Origin: Rhodobacteraceae bacterium WD3A24
Lineage (GTDB): Bacteria; Pseudomonadota; Alphaproteobacteria; Rhodobacterales; Rhodobacteraceae
Assembly (NCBI GenBank): GCA_002967695.1
Contig: PUHN01000029.1
Location: forward strand, 1 to 44,103
Direction of reading: 5' to 3'
DNA length: 44,103 bases
In this document: one piece after another, positions 32,094-40,894 of the stretch
Position numbering within the stretch: position 1 is the first letter of the stretch
Layout of the letters: every line of letters starts with the position of its first letter
Notes under the pieces: model-generated
Told to the model about the DNA's origin: nothing
What the model saw: the letters and a program-made list of their open reading frames with translations, nothing else
The model's database searches: none
Position numbers and translations under genes: made by a program

Positions 32094-32764
32094 CACGTCA
32101 CCTCCGAGACCGCGCCCTGGACGACCCACGCATCCGCCGCGCGCTTGTAGAGACCCGCGCCGCCCCATTGCGCGTCAATGGTGCAGGAGCCGGCCGAGAC
32201 GCCGTTGAGCGTCACGCCGGTATCACCCGCGATGGTCGTGGTGCCCGCGCCGACCTGGCTGATGTTGACGAGCGCGCCCACGGGGAAGTCCACGCTCGCC
32301 TCGGCGGGGATGGTGACCGTGTTCGCGGTGGCCGAGGTCATCTCGATGATGCCGCCCTTATCGGCAAGCGCGAGCGTGCGGCTCGCATTCCCGTCCGCCG
32401 TCACCGGCGCTTCGCCGCTCTTGCCGAGAGCGGCCCATGATGCCCCGTTGAAGCGCACGCGCTCGCCCGTCTCCTCGATCCACGCCTCCCAACCCTCGGC
32501 GGGCGTGATGTAGACCCACGCCTCGGATCCCGAGGGCCCGTCCCACAGCGCGATATCGTTCGCGTTGGAGGCCGCGCCCGAGGGGACGATGTAGATATCG
32601 CCGGCGGTGCCGGAGGCGGGCAGCGCCGTGGTCCGCGACTTCGCGGACAGCTGGACGAGCGCCGAGAGCTTGCGCAGGTCTTCGCTGACCGTGGTGCCCC
32701 AATCGCCCTGACCGGGATCATAGAAGGCCCGGAGCCCGAGCCCCGGCATTGTGCGTTCAGGCAT
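32093..32764 (-). CDS. DUF2793 domain phage protein
   Basis: A 223-residue protein. The N-terminal half (about residues 10-125) fits DUF2793: WGTTVSEDLRKLSALVQLSA, GDIYIVPSGAASNANDIALW and ITPAEGWEAWIEETGERVRFNG. The second half is Gly/Thr/Ala-rich and beta-like (TIPAEASVDFPVGALVNISQ), comparable to tail fibre shafts. DUF2793 proteins are common near the tail-tip gene in alphaproteobacterial phages and gene transfer agents; their exact job is unknown. It begins 18 bases behind the tail-tip gene. Confidence 0.82.
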   Translation of the reverse strand: MPERTMPGLGLRAFYDPGQGDWGTTVSEDLRKLSALVQLSAKSRTTALPASGTAGDIYIVPSGAASNANDIALWDGPSGSEAWVYITPAEGWEAWIEETGERVRFNGASWAALGKSGEAPVTADGNASRTLALADKGGIIEMTSATANTVTIPAEASVDFPVGALVNISQVGAGTTTIAGDTGVTLNGVSAGSCTIDAQWGGAGLYKRAADAWVVQGAVSEVT

Positions 32765-32782
32765 GGTGTACCTCGTTGGTAA

Positions 32783-35700
32783 TCAGGAGGGCGCGCCCCA
32801 ATTGCGGCCCCAGGCCTCGCCCCAGCCGGTGGCAAAGACAAAGCGGTAGGACCGGCCGGTGCGCGAGTAGCGCGGGGAGCCGCCAACGTCGCGTTTGGCG
32901 ACCACGCGCACATCGGCCTCGGAGACGCCTGCCGGGGCCGATCCCGCCGGGATATCGGCGAGCGTGAGGGTGTAGGTAGTGCCGGTCCCGGCGTCGATCC
33001 GGGTCTCGGGGGGCGTGATCGGCTCCTGTGTGCCGGGGTCCACCCAATAGACCTCGACCGAATACGAGACGCCCGGCTCGGGGCCGATATCGCCGGCGGT
33101 ATAGGCATCGAGCAGCGGGCCGGTCTGCGCGATCCGATCGCGATGCGCCCATGTCAGCGTCACGTCCGCGGACAAGAGCGCCTCGCGGGCGATGGACCAG
33201 CCGCCATCGGCCTGCGCCGCACCCACGGGAAGCGGCAGGACCGCACGGCCGTTGAGTGTGAGGCTGTCGGCCGGCGCGAGCGGCAGCGGCAGCGTGCCGC
33301 GGCCCGTCTCGGGCAGCATGCGAACGTCGATGGCATCGCCCGCCGAGAACTCGGAGACGCTGGAGAGCCCGGCCTCATCGAGGATGTAGAGAACCGTGCC
33401 GGCGGCGTGCGCTTGCGGCACCGTGTCGAGGCAGCCGCGCCCGAGAACGACCGCGTTGCCACCCGCGCCATCGAGGCGGACGAGCTCCTCGCCGAGGGCG
33501 CAGAGCGCGCCCATAGGCGCCTCGTCAATGCCGTTCCAGTCACTGACCGTCACATCGGTCTCGGTCGGGTCATCCGAGAGGTTGGCGTCGAGCACCGCGA
33601 CCGGGACGAGCGAAACATCACCCTCGTCGGTATAGCCCGTGCCGGGGTTGACCCACAGCTCGGCTGTGATCGTGTCCGGGCTCGGCGCCTCGCCGGCCGC
33701 GACCAGCGCGGCCGCGTCGGGGTCGTCATCGAGGAGCGTGTCGGCCTGCGCGTGGCCGATCTCCTGGACGAGATGCCAATAGGTCGCCTCGGCGACATGG
33801 CGCCGGGTGACCTTGCGCGGCGCCCCGGCAACCGCCGGGCCGGCATCCATCCGCCCGCCGACGAGCGCGGTGCCGCCCAGGGCGAACACGTCCTCGGTGA
33901 CCTTCACGCGGATGCCATTGTTGCGCCCGTCGCCGCGGTCGATCTCCGAGACGCGCATCGGCAGCTTGTCCAGCCCCCGGCGCGGGCTGTCGAGCGCGAT
34001 CACGTCGCCGGGCCGCAGCGTGTCGGCCGAGCGGTGCAGGACCACCTCGCCAGAAAGCAGCGGGGAGGAAAGCGCGCGCAGGTCGCGCTCGGCGACGCGC
34101 ACCGCCAGCCCCTGGTATCGCAGGCCCGGATACTCGAGCGTGGTGGCGACCACCTCGCCCAGTCTCTGGACCAGCGCGGTGTCGGTGACCGTCACGGCGC
34201 CGGTCTTGTCCTCGATCGTGTCCGTGTAGCGCACCGTGACCGAGTTGACCTGGTCACCGGCCTCGGGGCGCTTGAGCTCGCCCCACTCGACCACCGAGGT
34301 CTCGTCAAAGACCGGCAGGTCGGCGGTCGCATAGTCGGCCCGGATCAGCTTCATCTCCCACAGCCCGGTGCGCAGGTCGACGTAGAGTGTCGCATCGATG
34401 TGGTCGAGGATCTCGGACATGAAGTCCTCGATCGAGCTGTCCTGCTGCCAGATCAGCGAGATGCCGAAGCCCTCGGAGAACAGCGTGTCGGCTGCCGCCT
34501 GGAAGCTCGACCCGATATCGGCGTCCTGGGCGCCGAGGCCCCAATCGGGGTTGGTCAGGCATTCGCGCAGGATATGGGCGGGGTTCATGTCCGGGCCCTC
34601 GCCGAAGGCATTGCGCATCGAGGCGACGAGCTCGTCGGTTGACCCCGATGTGACCACCGGCACCCCGTCCATCGGCGTATTGTCGATCTGCGCCGTGTAG
34701 GTCGTATCCGGCTCGGCGATGTTGAAGGCGTAGATTTCGGTCCCGCGCAGATACGCCACCTGCTGCAGCGCGCCGTCGAGCGTCCCGGCGGACGGCTCGC
34801 CATCGGTGACGAAGATGACCACCCGGCGCTTGTCGGTCCCGTCCACGTCGAACCCGAGTGCGTCCCCGATGCCGATGAACAGCCAGTGCGTCTCGGGCAG
34901 ATCGAAAAACTCGGGCGCGCTGTCCAGCGCGACCTTGAAGTCGGTCCCGCCGGAGACGCTCGTGGGCAGCCCGTCGATCCAGGACTGGATATCCGCATAA
35001 TCGGCCGCATCCGCGTCGCGCTTCTCGATGACGCTTTGCACGCTGTCGGCCCAGGTCAGCAGCCGCAGGTCGTTGGGCAGCTCCGGGTTGGCATTCTCGG
35101 CGATCTCGCCGATCAGCTGGCTGATCGCATCGATCGCGGCCTGCATCCGGCTGCCGCTCATCGAGCCGGAGGCGTCGAGCGCGATGTAGATGGCCGCGTT
35201 CTCGACCACCGCCTCGGGCGTGATCGGGGCCTTCGAGGGATACCACTGCTGGGTGCCGCGGGCGGCGTTCATCACCCGCGTCGTGCGGAACGACCACGGC
35301 TTGAGATAGGGGTTGTTGCCGAGATAGCACTGGCGCAGCACCACGGAGGTGACACCCCGGTAGGACGGCACCGTCTCGCCGGCCTGCGCGGCGAGATAGT
35401 CGTTGGGGCCCTGGTCGGGGGCGCCCATCATGATATCGACATTGCCCTTGATGCCGCCTTCGCGCTTCTTCCCGCCGAACAGCTTGGGCTTGTCGATGCG
35501 GATGCGCCCGCCGGCGGCGCCCGCGTTCTGCGGCGCGTCGGGGTTCTCCCAGACCGTGACCTCCTGCGCGGAGAAGGCGGTGGTGGACGGCGTGATCGCC
35601 CATGTCGTCTCGTCGGCGACGGGGTCGTAGTCGATCGAGGCGATGCGGATGGTGCGAAAGCCCGCAGTGGTCTCGAGGGCATAGTCGGTATCAAGATGGA

Positions 35701-35968
35701 CCCCGGCCAGCCGGCCCGGAAAGGAGACCTCGGCCGGGTCGCTCGAGGTCGCCCCGGCGGTCGCGGCCATGCCTGCCACGGTGCCGATCTCGCGCGGGGT
35801 CGCGTCCTCGCCGCCGCTCCCGAGCGAGGCCTGCACTTCGGTCGCGGTCCATGCCACCTTCTCGTCCACGCGGATCTCGCGGATGGCGTCGACGGGGCCG
35901 TGGCAGATCACCATGTGCGCGCCCAGGAAATACTTGTATCCGACGACCTGTTTGCTACTGCCGCCCAT
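32783..35968 (-). CDS. Tail-tip/host specificity protein (gpJ-like) with embedded von Willebrand A domain
   Basis: A 1061-residue protein starting MGGSSKQVVGYKYFLGAHM at 35968; the longer frame upstream overlaps other genes. Residues 1-250 are the usual tail-tip N-terminal part (YKYFLGAHMVICHGPVDAI; FGGKKREGGIKGNVDIMMG; RGVTSVVLRQCYLGNNPYLK). Residues about 257-455 form a VWA domain with an intact MIDAS: DASGSMS (Asp265, Ser267, Ser269), Thr342 in SGGTDFK, and Asp389 in FVTDGEPSAG. Tail-tip sequence then resumes (AHILRECLTNPDWGLGA; the DUF-like VTVRYTD and ALVQRLGE segments) and the C-terminus ends in fibronectin-like beta domains. The protein should form the baseplate hub/tip that touches the host; the VWA part may add metal-dependent adhesion. 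Confidence 0.88.
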   Translation of the reverse strand: MGGSSKQVVGYKYFLGAHMVICHGPVDAIREIRVDEKVAWTATEVQASLGSGGEDATPREIGTVAGMAATAGATSSDPAEVSFPGRLAGVHLDTDYALETTAGFRTIRIASIDYDPVADETTWAITPSTTAFSAQEVTVWENPDAPQNAGAAGGRIRIDKPKLFGGKKREGGIKGNVDIMMGAPDQGPNDYLAAQAGETVPSYRGVTSVVLRQCYLGNNPYLKPWSFRTTRVMNAARGTQQWYPSKAPITPEAVVENAAIYIALDASGSMSGSRMQAAIDAISQLIGEIAENANPELPNDLRLLTWADSVQSVIEKRDADAADYADIQSWIDGLPTSVSGGTDFKVALDSAPEFFDLPETHWLFIGIGDALGFDVDGTDKRRVVIFVTDGEPSAGTLDGALQQVAYLRGTEIYAFNIAEPDTTYTAQIDNTPMDGVPVVTSGSTDELVASMRNAFGEGPDMNPAHILRECLTNPDWGLGAQDADIGSSFQAAADTLFSEGFGISLIWQQDSSIEDFMSEILDHIDATLYVDLRTGLWEMKLIRADYATADLPVFDETSVVEWGELKRPEAGDQVNSVTVRYTDTIEDKTGAVTVTDTALVQRLGEVVATTLEYPGLRYQGLAVRVAERDLRALSSPLLSGEVVLHRSADTLRPGDVIALDSPRRGLDKLPMRVSEIDRGDGRNNGIRVKVTEDVFALGGTALVGGRMDAGPAVAGAPRKVTRRHVAEATYWHLVQEIGHAQADTLLDDDPDAAALVAAGEAPSPDTITAELWVNPGTGYTDEGDVSLVPVAVLDANLSDDPTETDVTVSDWNGIDEAPMGALCALGEELVRLDGAGGNAVVLGRGCLDTVPQAHAAGTVLYILDEAGLSSVSEFSAGDAIDVRMLPETGRGTLPLPLAPADSLTLNGRAVLPLPVGAAQADGGWSIAREALLSADVTLTWAHRDRIAQTGPLLDAYTAGDIGPEPGVSYSVEVYWVDPGTQEPITPPETRIDAGTGTTYTLTLADIPAGSAPAGVSEADVRVVAKRDVGGSPRYSRTGRSYRFVFATGWGEAWGRNWGAPS

Positions 35969-36161
35969 CGCGCGCCTCCCGTTCTTCTGCCGCGCGCACC
36001 GCGCGCAGGGCCGGCGGGTCGCCCGTCTCGGCGAGCCGCTCGGCCTCGATGCCGTTCTGGACGAAGTCCGACCAGTCCAGCCCGTGCCGGCGGAACCAGC
36101 CGCGGGCGCCACGCAGGCAGATGCGCGCCGTGCGAATGTCCCGGATGGTCACGCGGGTCAC
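35955..36161 (-). CDS. Small conserved phage protein upstream of the tail-tip gene
   Basis: A 68-residue protein with a GTG start overlapping the stop of the preceding gene (GTGA), ending inside the start of the tail-tip gene (14-base overlap). The segment ARGWFRRHGLDWSDFVQNGI is a recurring pattern in small tail-module proteins of alphaproteobacterial phages, as far as I recall. It is basic and probably helical. Function unknown; tight overlap on both sides suggests coupled, stoichiometric translation with the tail-tip protein. Confidence 0.75.
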   Translation of the reverse strand: MTRVTIRDIRTARICLRGARGWFRRHGLDWSDFVQNGIEAERLAETGDPPALRAVRAAEEREARDGRQ

Positions 36162-36403
36162 TTCTTGCCGCCCTTCTCCTTGATCTTCTTCGTGCGCAGA
36201 TCGCCCGCCCACACCACGTTCGGGGCCTTCACCCGCACGGTGCCGAACACCACCGGGATCGGTCGGCCCTCCTCGGCGGTGGGCAGATCGAACTCGTCCA
36301 GCCCCGCCGCCTCGGGCCTCTTGCTCTTCGGGCGCGGCGAGAGCGCATAGGAGATTGCCGCGAACAGCAGCCCGAGGCCGAGCCGGGCAAGGAACATCCA
36401 CAT
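36158..36403 (-). CDS. Small tail-tip accessory protein with N-terminal hydrophobic segment
   Basis: An 81-residue protein: a hydrophobic N-terminus (about 1-22, ARLGLGLLFAAISYALS), then EEGRPIPVVFGTVRVKAPNV and VVWAGDLRTKKIKEKGGKK. The RPIPVVFGT...PNVVW...GDL pattern normally occurs near the N-terminus of tail-tip proteins and their small partners, so the tip module seems split over this gene, the 68-residue gene and the large protein. It starts nine bases after the preceding gene, with AGGG as a weak ribosome binding site. Confidence 0.75.
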   Translation of the reverse strand: MWMFLARLGLGLLFAAISYALSPRPKSKRPEAAGLDEFDLPTAEEGRPIPVVFGTVRVKAPNVVWAGDLRTKKIKEKGGKK

Positions 36404-36412
36404 GGCAGGCCC

Positions 36413-37471
36413 TCACACGATGCTGCTGCCGCCGAAGGGGTTGATGCCCGGAATGTTCGGGAACCCTCCGAAGTTGGCCAGGTTGTTGAACTTCGCCTCG
36501 CATGTATCGCGGCGCAGGTCGCAGCCGCGGGCGAGCTCGACCACCGGGCGGAACGCGATCGCCGCACCGGCGGTGTGGGCCGCGAGGGTGCTGCCATCCA
36601 CCGCGCGCTCGACGGTCAGCTCGGTATCGGTGGCGGCCGTCACGCGCATCACTTCGCTGTCGATCGTGGCAAAGCTGCCGGCGGGCACGTCCGCGATGCC
36701 GGAGGCATTGGTGATCGGGATGGTCGTCACACCCGCATCGGCGGCGATATCCGAGGCCAACTCGGCGCTGGCCGAGAACACGGCGGCAATCTCCGGGATG
36801 GCTCGTGCGAGCACGATCGCATTGCTCACATGCCCGATGATGAAGCCGAGCGCGCCGGCGTGGCGCAGGACGCCGCCGCGATACCAGCCATCCGCCTCCT
36901 CGGCAGCCTTCGGCGCCACGATCGTTGCCCCGGAGGCGCCGGTGGTCGGGGCAGAGACATAGAAGTCCTCGATATCGAGATCGCAGCCGCGCCCGTAGAG
37001 CGGGTGGCGGCAGAGTTTCTGATACTTCGCCCGCACGCCGGCACGCTTGAGCGCGGTCAGCTGGCTCTCGCATTTGAGCACGATCCGCTGGCCCTCCAGC
37101 GAGGCGCCCAGCACCCGGCCCTTCCAGTGCGCCACCGTCTCCTCGGGCAGCTGCTCGTGGCCGCGGAAGATCGTCAGCGTGGTCAGGCTGCGTCCGCGGG
37201 GGCCGAGGAACCGCCGGGCGAAGTCGTTGGAGATCGGGAAGGTCAGTTCCAGCGAGCCACGCTCCACGTCGCCCGTCTGGACCACGTTCGAGTGCGCAAG
37301 CGCGATCGCCTCCCATGTCAACGCCTCGGCGCTGTTCGCCACCGCGCCGGCCGGCGAGACCCACGTCTCGGGCCGGTTTGTGAACCGCCAGACCTGGGCG
37401 TCCTCGTTGAACTGGTAGAGGTAGAGCGGCCGGCCCTGCGCCGTGCTCTCCTCGATGCTCGAGTAACTCAT
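36413..37471 (-). CDS. Phage BR0599 family (DUF2163-like) distal tail protein
   Basis: A 352-residue protein of the phage BR0599/DUF2163 group: LYLYQFNEDAQVWRFTNRP near the start, VQTGDVERGSLELTFPISND (about 69-88), TLTIFRGHEQ, and the cysteine-bearing CRHPLYGRGCDLDI and RGCDLRRDTCEAKFNNLANF segments followed by FPNIPGINPFGG at the end. The four late cysteines are a family trait, in gene transfer agents as well, where the related protein is a hub that carries an iron-sulfur cluster. It is expected in the baseplate next to the tail-tip protein. Start at 37471 overlaps the preceding gene by four bases. Confidence 0.87.
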   Translation of the reverse strand: MSYSSIEESTAQGRPLYLYQFNEDAQVWRFTNRPETWVSPAGAVANSAEALTWEAIALAHSNVVQTGDVERGSLELTFPISNDFARRFLGPRGRSLTTLTIFRGHEQLPEETVAHWKGRVLGASLEGQRIVLKCESQLTALKRAGVRAKYQKLCRHPLYGRGCDLDIEDFYVSAPTTGASGATIVAPKAAEEADGWYRGGVLRHAGALGFIIGHVSNAIVLARAIPEIAAVFSASAELASDIAADAGVTTIPITNASGIADVPAGSFATIDSEVMRVTAATDTELTVERAVDGSTLAAHTAGAAIAFRPVVELARGCDLRRDTCEAKFNNLANFGGFPNIPGINPFGGSSIV

Positions 37472-38625
37472 GCCTTGACCTCGATCACGTTGAAGCGGGT
37501 CTCCATCGCCGTGCCGGTATGGGTGATCTCGACGCGATCGGTGTCGAGGCGAACGAGCGGCATCCAGTGGACCGGCGCGCTGCTCGCAATGCCGCTGTTG
37601 TGGCTTGGCGTGAAACTCAGCCTGTGATTGTCGCCATCCTGCTCCGCGTCGGTGACCTCGCGAAACATCGGCCCGGTGTCGTCCTCGAGCATGAAGTGGC
37701 GCCCCGTATACTGGTCGAGCGGCGCGATCGGCGCGACGAGCAGTTCGAGGTCGACCGACGACAAGCCGGCCTGCAGGCGCAGCTCGCGGCCCCATGTGGG
37801 CAGCCAGAAGGCACTCAGCCGGCCGGCAAGGCTGAACAGCCACGCCCGGCGCGCCCAGGCCCTCGCCAGCCCGTGATCGACCATCGTGATCTGCTCGCCC
37901 CGAGCGGTGATATCGCGCGCGGGCTCGACCGCGATGGGGCCGAGCTCGGCATCGACATATTCGACCGCCCGCTCGATGTTCGATCCCACCGGATTGCGCA
38001 CCACGGTCGGATCGGTGAGAACGTCGCGGCCCTGGTGCTGCGGATAGGTCGAGGCCGCGATATCGGGGGCATCCACCATCGTGAAGCCGACTTTGAGCTC
38101 GGCGATGCTGTAACGCTTGCGGCTGATCTGCGGGGCCTCGGTGAGCACCGCGTCGCGCACCGGCGCGAGCACCGCATGGGTGTAGGCGGCGGCGAGAGGT
38201 TCCGAGAGGGTGATCTTGCCCGCCTCCACCGTGTCGATATCGATGAACGTCGCCTCGCGCGCGGCCATGTTGACGCCATCGACCACCGCCGCCTTCCCGC
38301 CGGCGCGGTAATCGGCGATGGTGGTATTGACCGCGATCTCGGTGGCGCCCGATGCCAGATCGCCCACCGGCGCGGCCATGTGCCAGAGCGGCACCAGCCA
38401 CGTCCCGGCGTAGCCCGCCCGCGCAATCTCCACCGCTCGGGCGACGCCCCGCTCGTTCATCCGGTGGCGCATCGTGACCAGCTCCCGCGGCGCCGCCCGC
38501 AGACCGAGGCGCTGCTCACCTGCCTCTGCCGGCAGCACGTCCGTGCGCCACTCAATCGTCTCCTCGAGGGGCGCCAGCGCCGGGAACGGCCAGGGATGTG
38601 GCGGCCGGCCGACCGGCTCAGGCAT
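37468..38625 (-). CDS. Distal tail protein of transposable-phage type
   Basis: A 385-residue beta-rich protein. AGGAG eight bases before the ATG at 38625 decides the start; an ATG three codons upstream lacks it. N-terminal features are EETIEWRTDVLPAEAGEQRL and LRAAPRELVTMRHRM, a pattern seen in distal tail proteins of Mu-like siphoviruses; central PVGDLASGATEIAVNTTIAD and FIDIDTVEAGKITLSEPL are beta-strand repeats. It overlaps the tape measure stop and the BR0599-like gene. The position directly after the tape measure is that of the distal tail protein (Dit). I cannot name the domain precisely. Confidence 0.72.
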   Translation of the reverse strand: MPEPVGRPPHPWPFPALAPLEETIEWRTDVLPAEAGEQRLGLRAAPRELVTMRHRMNERGVARAVEIARAGYAGTWLVPLWHMAAPVGDLASGATEIAVNTTIADYRAGGKAAVVDGVNMAAREATFIDIDTVEAGKITLSEPLAAAYTHAVLAPVRDAVLTEAPQISRKRYSIAELKVGFTMVDAPDIAASTYPQHQGRDVLTDPTVVRNPVGSNIERAVEYVDAELGPIAVEPARDITARGEQITMVDHGLARAWARRAWLFSLAGRLSAFWLPTWGRELRLQAGLSSVDLELLVAPIAPLDQYTGRHFMLEDDTGPMFREVTDAEQDGDNHRLSFTPSHNSGIASSAPVHWMPLVRLDTDRVEITHTGTAMETRFNVIEVKA

Positions 38626-40879
38626 TGATCGCACTCCTGTTGCGCCGGATCGTGTTGACGATCACCTTCTCGCCCGCGGACGTGGCGAGGTAGTCGCCGA
38701 CGATAGCCGGATCGAGCACGTTGACGATCCGGGTGGGCCTGTCCTGCTGACCGCCCGAGGTCTCCACCCCGAGGCGTCCGCCACGACCGCGCTTGAGCGG
38801 CATGATTGCCTCGGGCCCGGCCTCGCCCATCACCCCGGCGCCCTTGGCGAAGGGGAACACCGTGGGGGTGTCGATGACCCCGCCGCGGGCAAAGGCGTGG
38901 ACCTCGCCCGCACGGGTGAACGCGCCGCCGCGGGCATAGCCGCCACTGAGGCCGAACAGGCTGCCGATACCACCACCGATGCCGCCACCCGTGAGCGCAC
39001 CGACGATGGCGTTCTCGATCGGCTTGAAGGCCAGGTTGATCAGCCGCGTGGCGAGGTTTTGGGCGATCTGCGAGACGGCATCGGCGAAGTTGCGCCAGCT
39101 CCACTCGCCCGAGGCGAGCGCGCGCTTGATCGGACCCGTGATATCCTCGGCGAGCCGCCGCGCTGCCTTGCGCTGCTTTTCCTGCGCCTGGATCAGCTGG
39201 TTGGTCGCCTCCTGCCAGGCGCGCCCGCCTTCACGGGCTGCATCGGACATGGCGTCGCCGGCCGAGCGCGCGGCATCGCCGATCCGGTTCAGAGCACCGG
39301 ACGCGCCTCCGCCTCCGCCGCCTCCGCCGGCACCGCCTTCAACGCCGCCCATGCCGCCAGCCGCCTCGATCGTCTCGCGCAGCCGGCGCCCGGCCGCGGC
39401 CGCGCCGTTCAGCCCGTCCTCGGTGGTTTGGCTCCCGCGCTCGATCGCCGCCCTGAGCGCCTGCCAGCTTTCCAACGGGGCAGCCGCCGCCGAGGCTGCC
39501 TCGCGCGAGGAGGCGAGAAGCCCCTGCGCCTCCGATCGGAGACCATCGGCCACGCCGCGCGTCTCGTAGACCTGCGACTGCGCCCGGATGGCCGCGTTGT
39601 TCAGGCCCAGCTGCGCATCCTCGCCGAAGAAGGGAATGTGGCGCGCCGCGCCGCTCATGTTGCGCAGAAGGTTCGCCCAGCGCTGCTGGATTGCCTCGAC
39701 CATGCGCACGAAGCCGGCCTGGATCCCGGTCCAGACGCCCTTGAGCGCGTCCATCAGGCTCTGCCCGCCGAGCTTTATGCGGTCCCAGGCCTCGACAGCC
39801 ACGTCCTTCATAAGCCGCAGCGCCTCGCCGAAGCTGCCCGCCCCGCGCACCAGGTCGCCGAACTTCAGGATCATCTCGGTCATCAGGATGACCAGGCCGA
39901 CGAAGGGCAGCCGGATCAGCGCCGCCCGCAGCGCAACCAGCGCCGTCGCGGCACCCCGGATGCCGAGGGCGAAGGCCGCGATCCGCGCCACCAGCCGCCC
40001 GGCGATCACCGCGGCAAACGCGCCGGCATAGGCCGCGACGCGCTGGAAGTTGCGCCCGAGCCAGTCGATCGCCGCGCCGAGCGGCCCCGACTGCGATGCG
40101 AGCCGCGCCATCATGTCGGCCGTCCGCTCGAGCGCCGGCGCGACCGCCACGGCCAGCTGGTTGGACAGGCCGCGCCAGACGAGCCCCAGCTGGCTGATCG
40201 CGTCGTTCGTCCGCTCGATCTGGCTCGCGTCCTCCTCCGAGACCAGCGCGCCGAACCGCTCGAGTTCCGCCCGCGCCTGCGAGAGCACGGACGGGTCGAG
40301 CCGCTGGAAGGCGGTGAAGGCGCGGTCGCCGAACAGCTGCGAGAACATCGCCGCCTGCTCGGAGGCCGCGGCATTCTCGCGGATCGCCTCCGTGACCTCG
40401 ATAATGCGCTGGTCGAGCGGCAGCTCCAGCAGCCGCTGGGCATTGAGCCCCAGCTGCTCGATGGCGTCGGCCGCCGCCCCGGAGCCGTCCGTGGCAAACA
40501 GCGAGAGCCGCCGGGTCAGGCGCGTGGCCCCGCCCTCGAGACGCTCCCACTGCGCGCCCGCCAGTTCCCCGGCGCGAGCCAGCACCTGCACGCTCTCCGT
40601 GGTGGTGCCGAGCGACTGCGCCATCTTCGCCTGGCTGTCGATGACGGTCAGCCCCGAGCGGACCATCGCCGCAGCCGCACCCGCGAGCGCCGCCGCCGCG
40701 ATCCGCCCGTAGCGACGCACATGCCGACCAAAGCGCTCGAGCCGGCGGTTCGCCGCGTCGAGCTCGCGCCGGAACCGCGCCATGCCCCGCCGGCCGGCTT
40801 CGCCCACGCCTTCCAGCGCCCGGCGCACCTGCCGACCGCCCACGGCGGCCAGGCGGACATTCACGCGCTTCTCGGCCAT
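38618..40879 (-). CDS. Tail tape measure protein
   Basis: A 753-residue, Ala/Arg/Gly-rich, mainly helical protein. After a basic N-terminus with coiled-coil character (about 1-60), it has a hydrophobic stretch (AAAALAGAAAAMV), the phage-tape-measure-like segment TESVQVLARAGELAGAQWER, a second hydrophobic region (about 285-345), a Gly-rich hinge (about 510-525), and a C-terminal lambda-gpH-like end GGYARGGAFTRAGEVHAFAR with GEAGPEAIMPLKRG. Tape measure proteins set tail length; at about 1.5 angstrom per residue this suggests a tail of roughly 110 nm. Short compared with lambda gpH (853). It follows the tail chaperone pair. Confidence 0.93.
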   Translation of the reverse strand: MAEKRVNVRLAAVGGRQVRRALEGVGEAGRRGMARFRRELDAANRRLERFGRHVRRYGRIAAAALAGAAAAMVRSGLTVIDSQAKMAQSLGTTTESVQVLARAGELAGAQWERLEGGATRLTRRLSLFATDGSGAAADAIEQLGLNAQRLLELPLDQRIIEVTEAIRENAAASEQAAMFSQLFGDRAFTAFQRLDPSVLSQARAELERFGALVSEEDASQIERTNDAISQLGLVWRGLSNQLAVAVAPALERTADMMARLASQSGPLGAAIDWLGRNFQRVAAYAGAFAAVIAGRLVARIAAFALGIRGAATALVALRAALIRLPFVGLVILMTEMILKFGDLVRGAGSFGEALRLMKDVAVEAWDRIKLGGQSLMDALKGVWTGIQAGFVRMVEAIQQRWANLLRNMSGAARHIPFFGEDAQLGLNNAAIRAQSQVYETRGVADGLRSEAQGLLASSREAASAAAAPLESWQALRAAIERGSQTTEDGLNGAAAAGRRLRETIEAAGGMGGVEGGAGGGGGGGGASGALNRIGDAARSAGDAMSDAAREGGRAWQEATNQLIQAQEKQRKAARRLAEDITGPIKRALASGEWSWRNFADAVSQIAQNLATRLINLAFKPIENAIVGALTGGGIGGGIGSLFGLSGGYARGGAFTRAGEVHAFARGGVIDTPTVFPFAKGAGVMGEAGPEAIMPLKRGRGGRLGVETSGGQQDRPTRIVNVLDPAIVGDYLATSAGEKVIVNTIRRNRSAINA

Positions 40880-40894
40880 CGATGCCTCCTGTTG

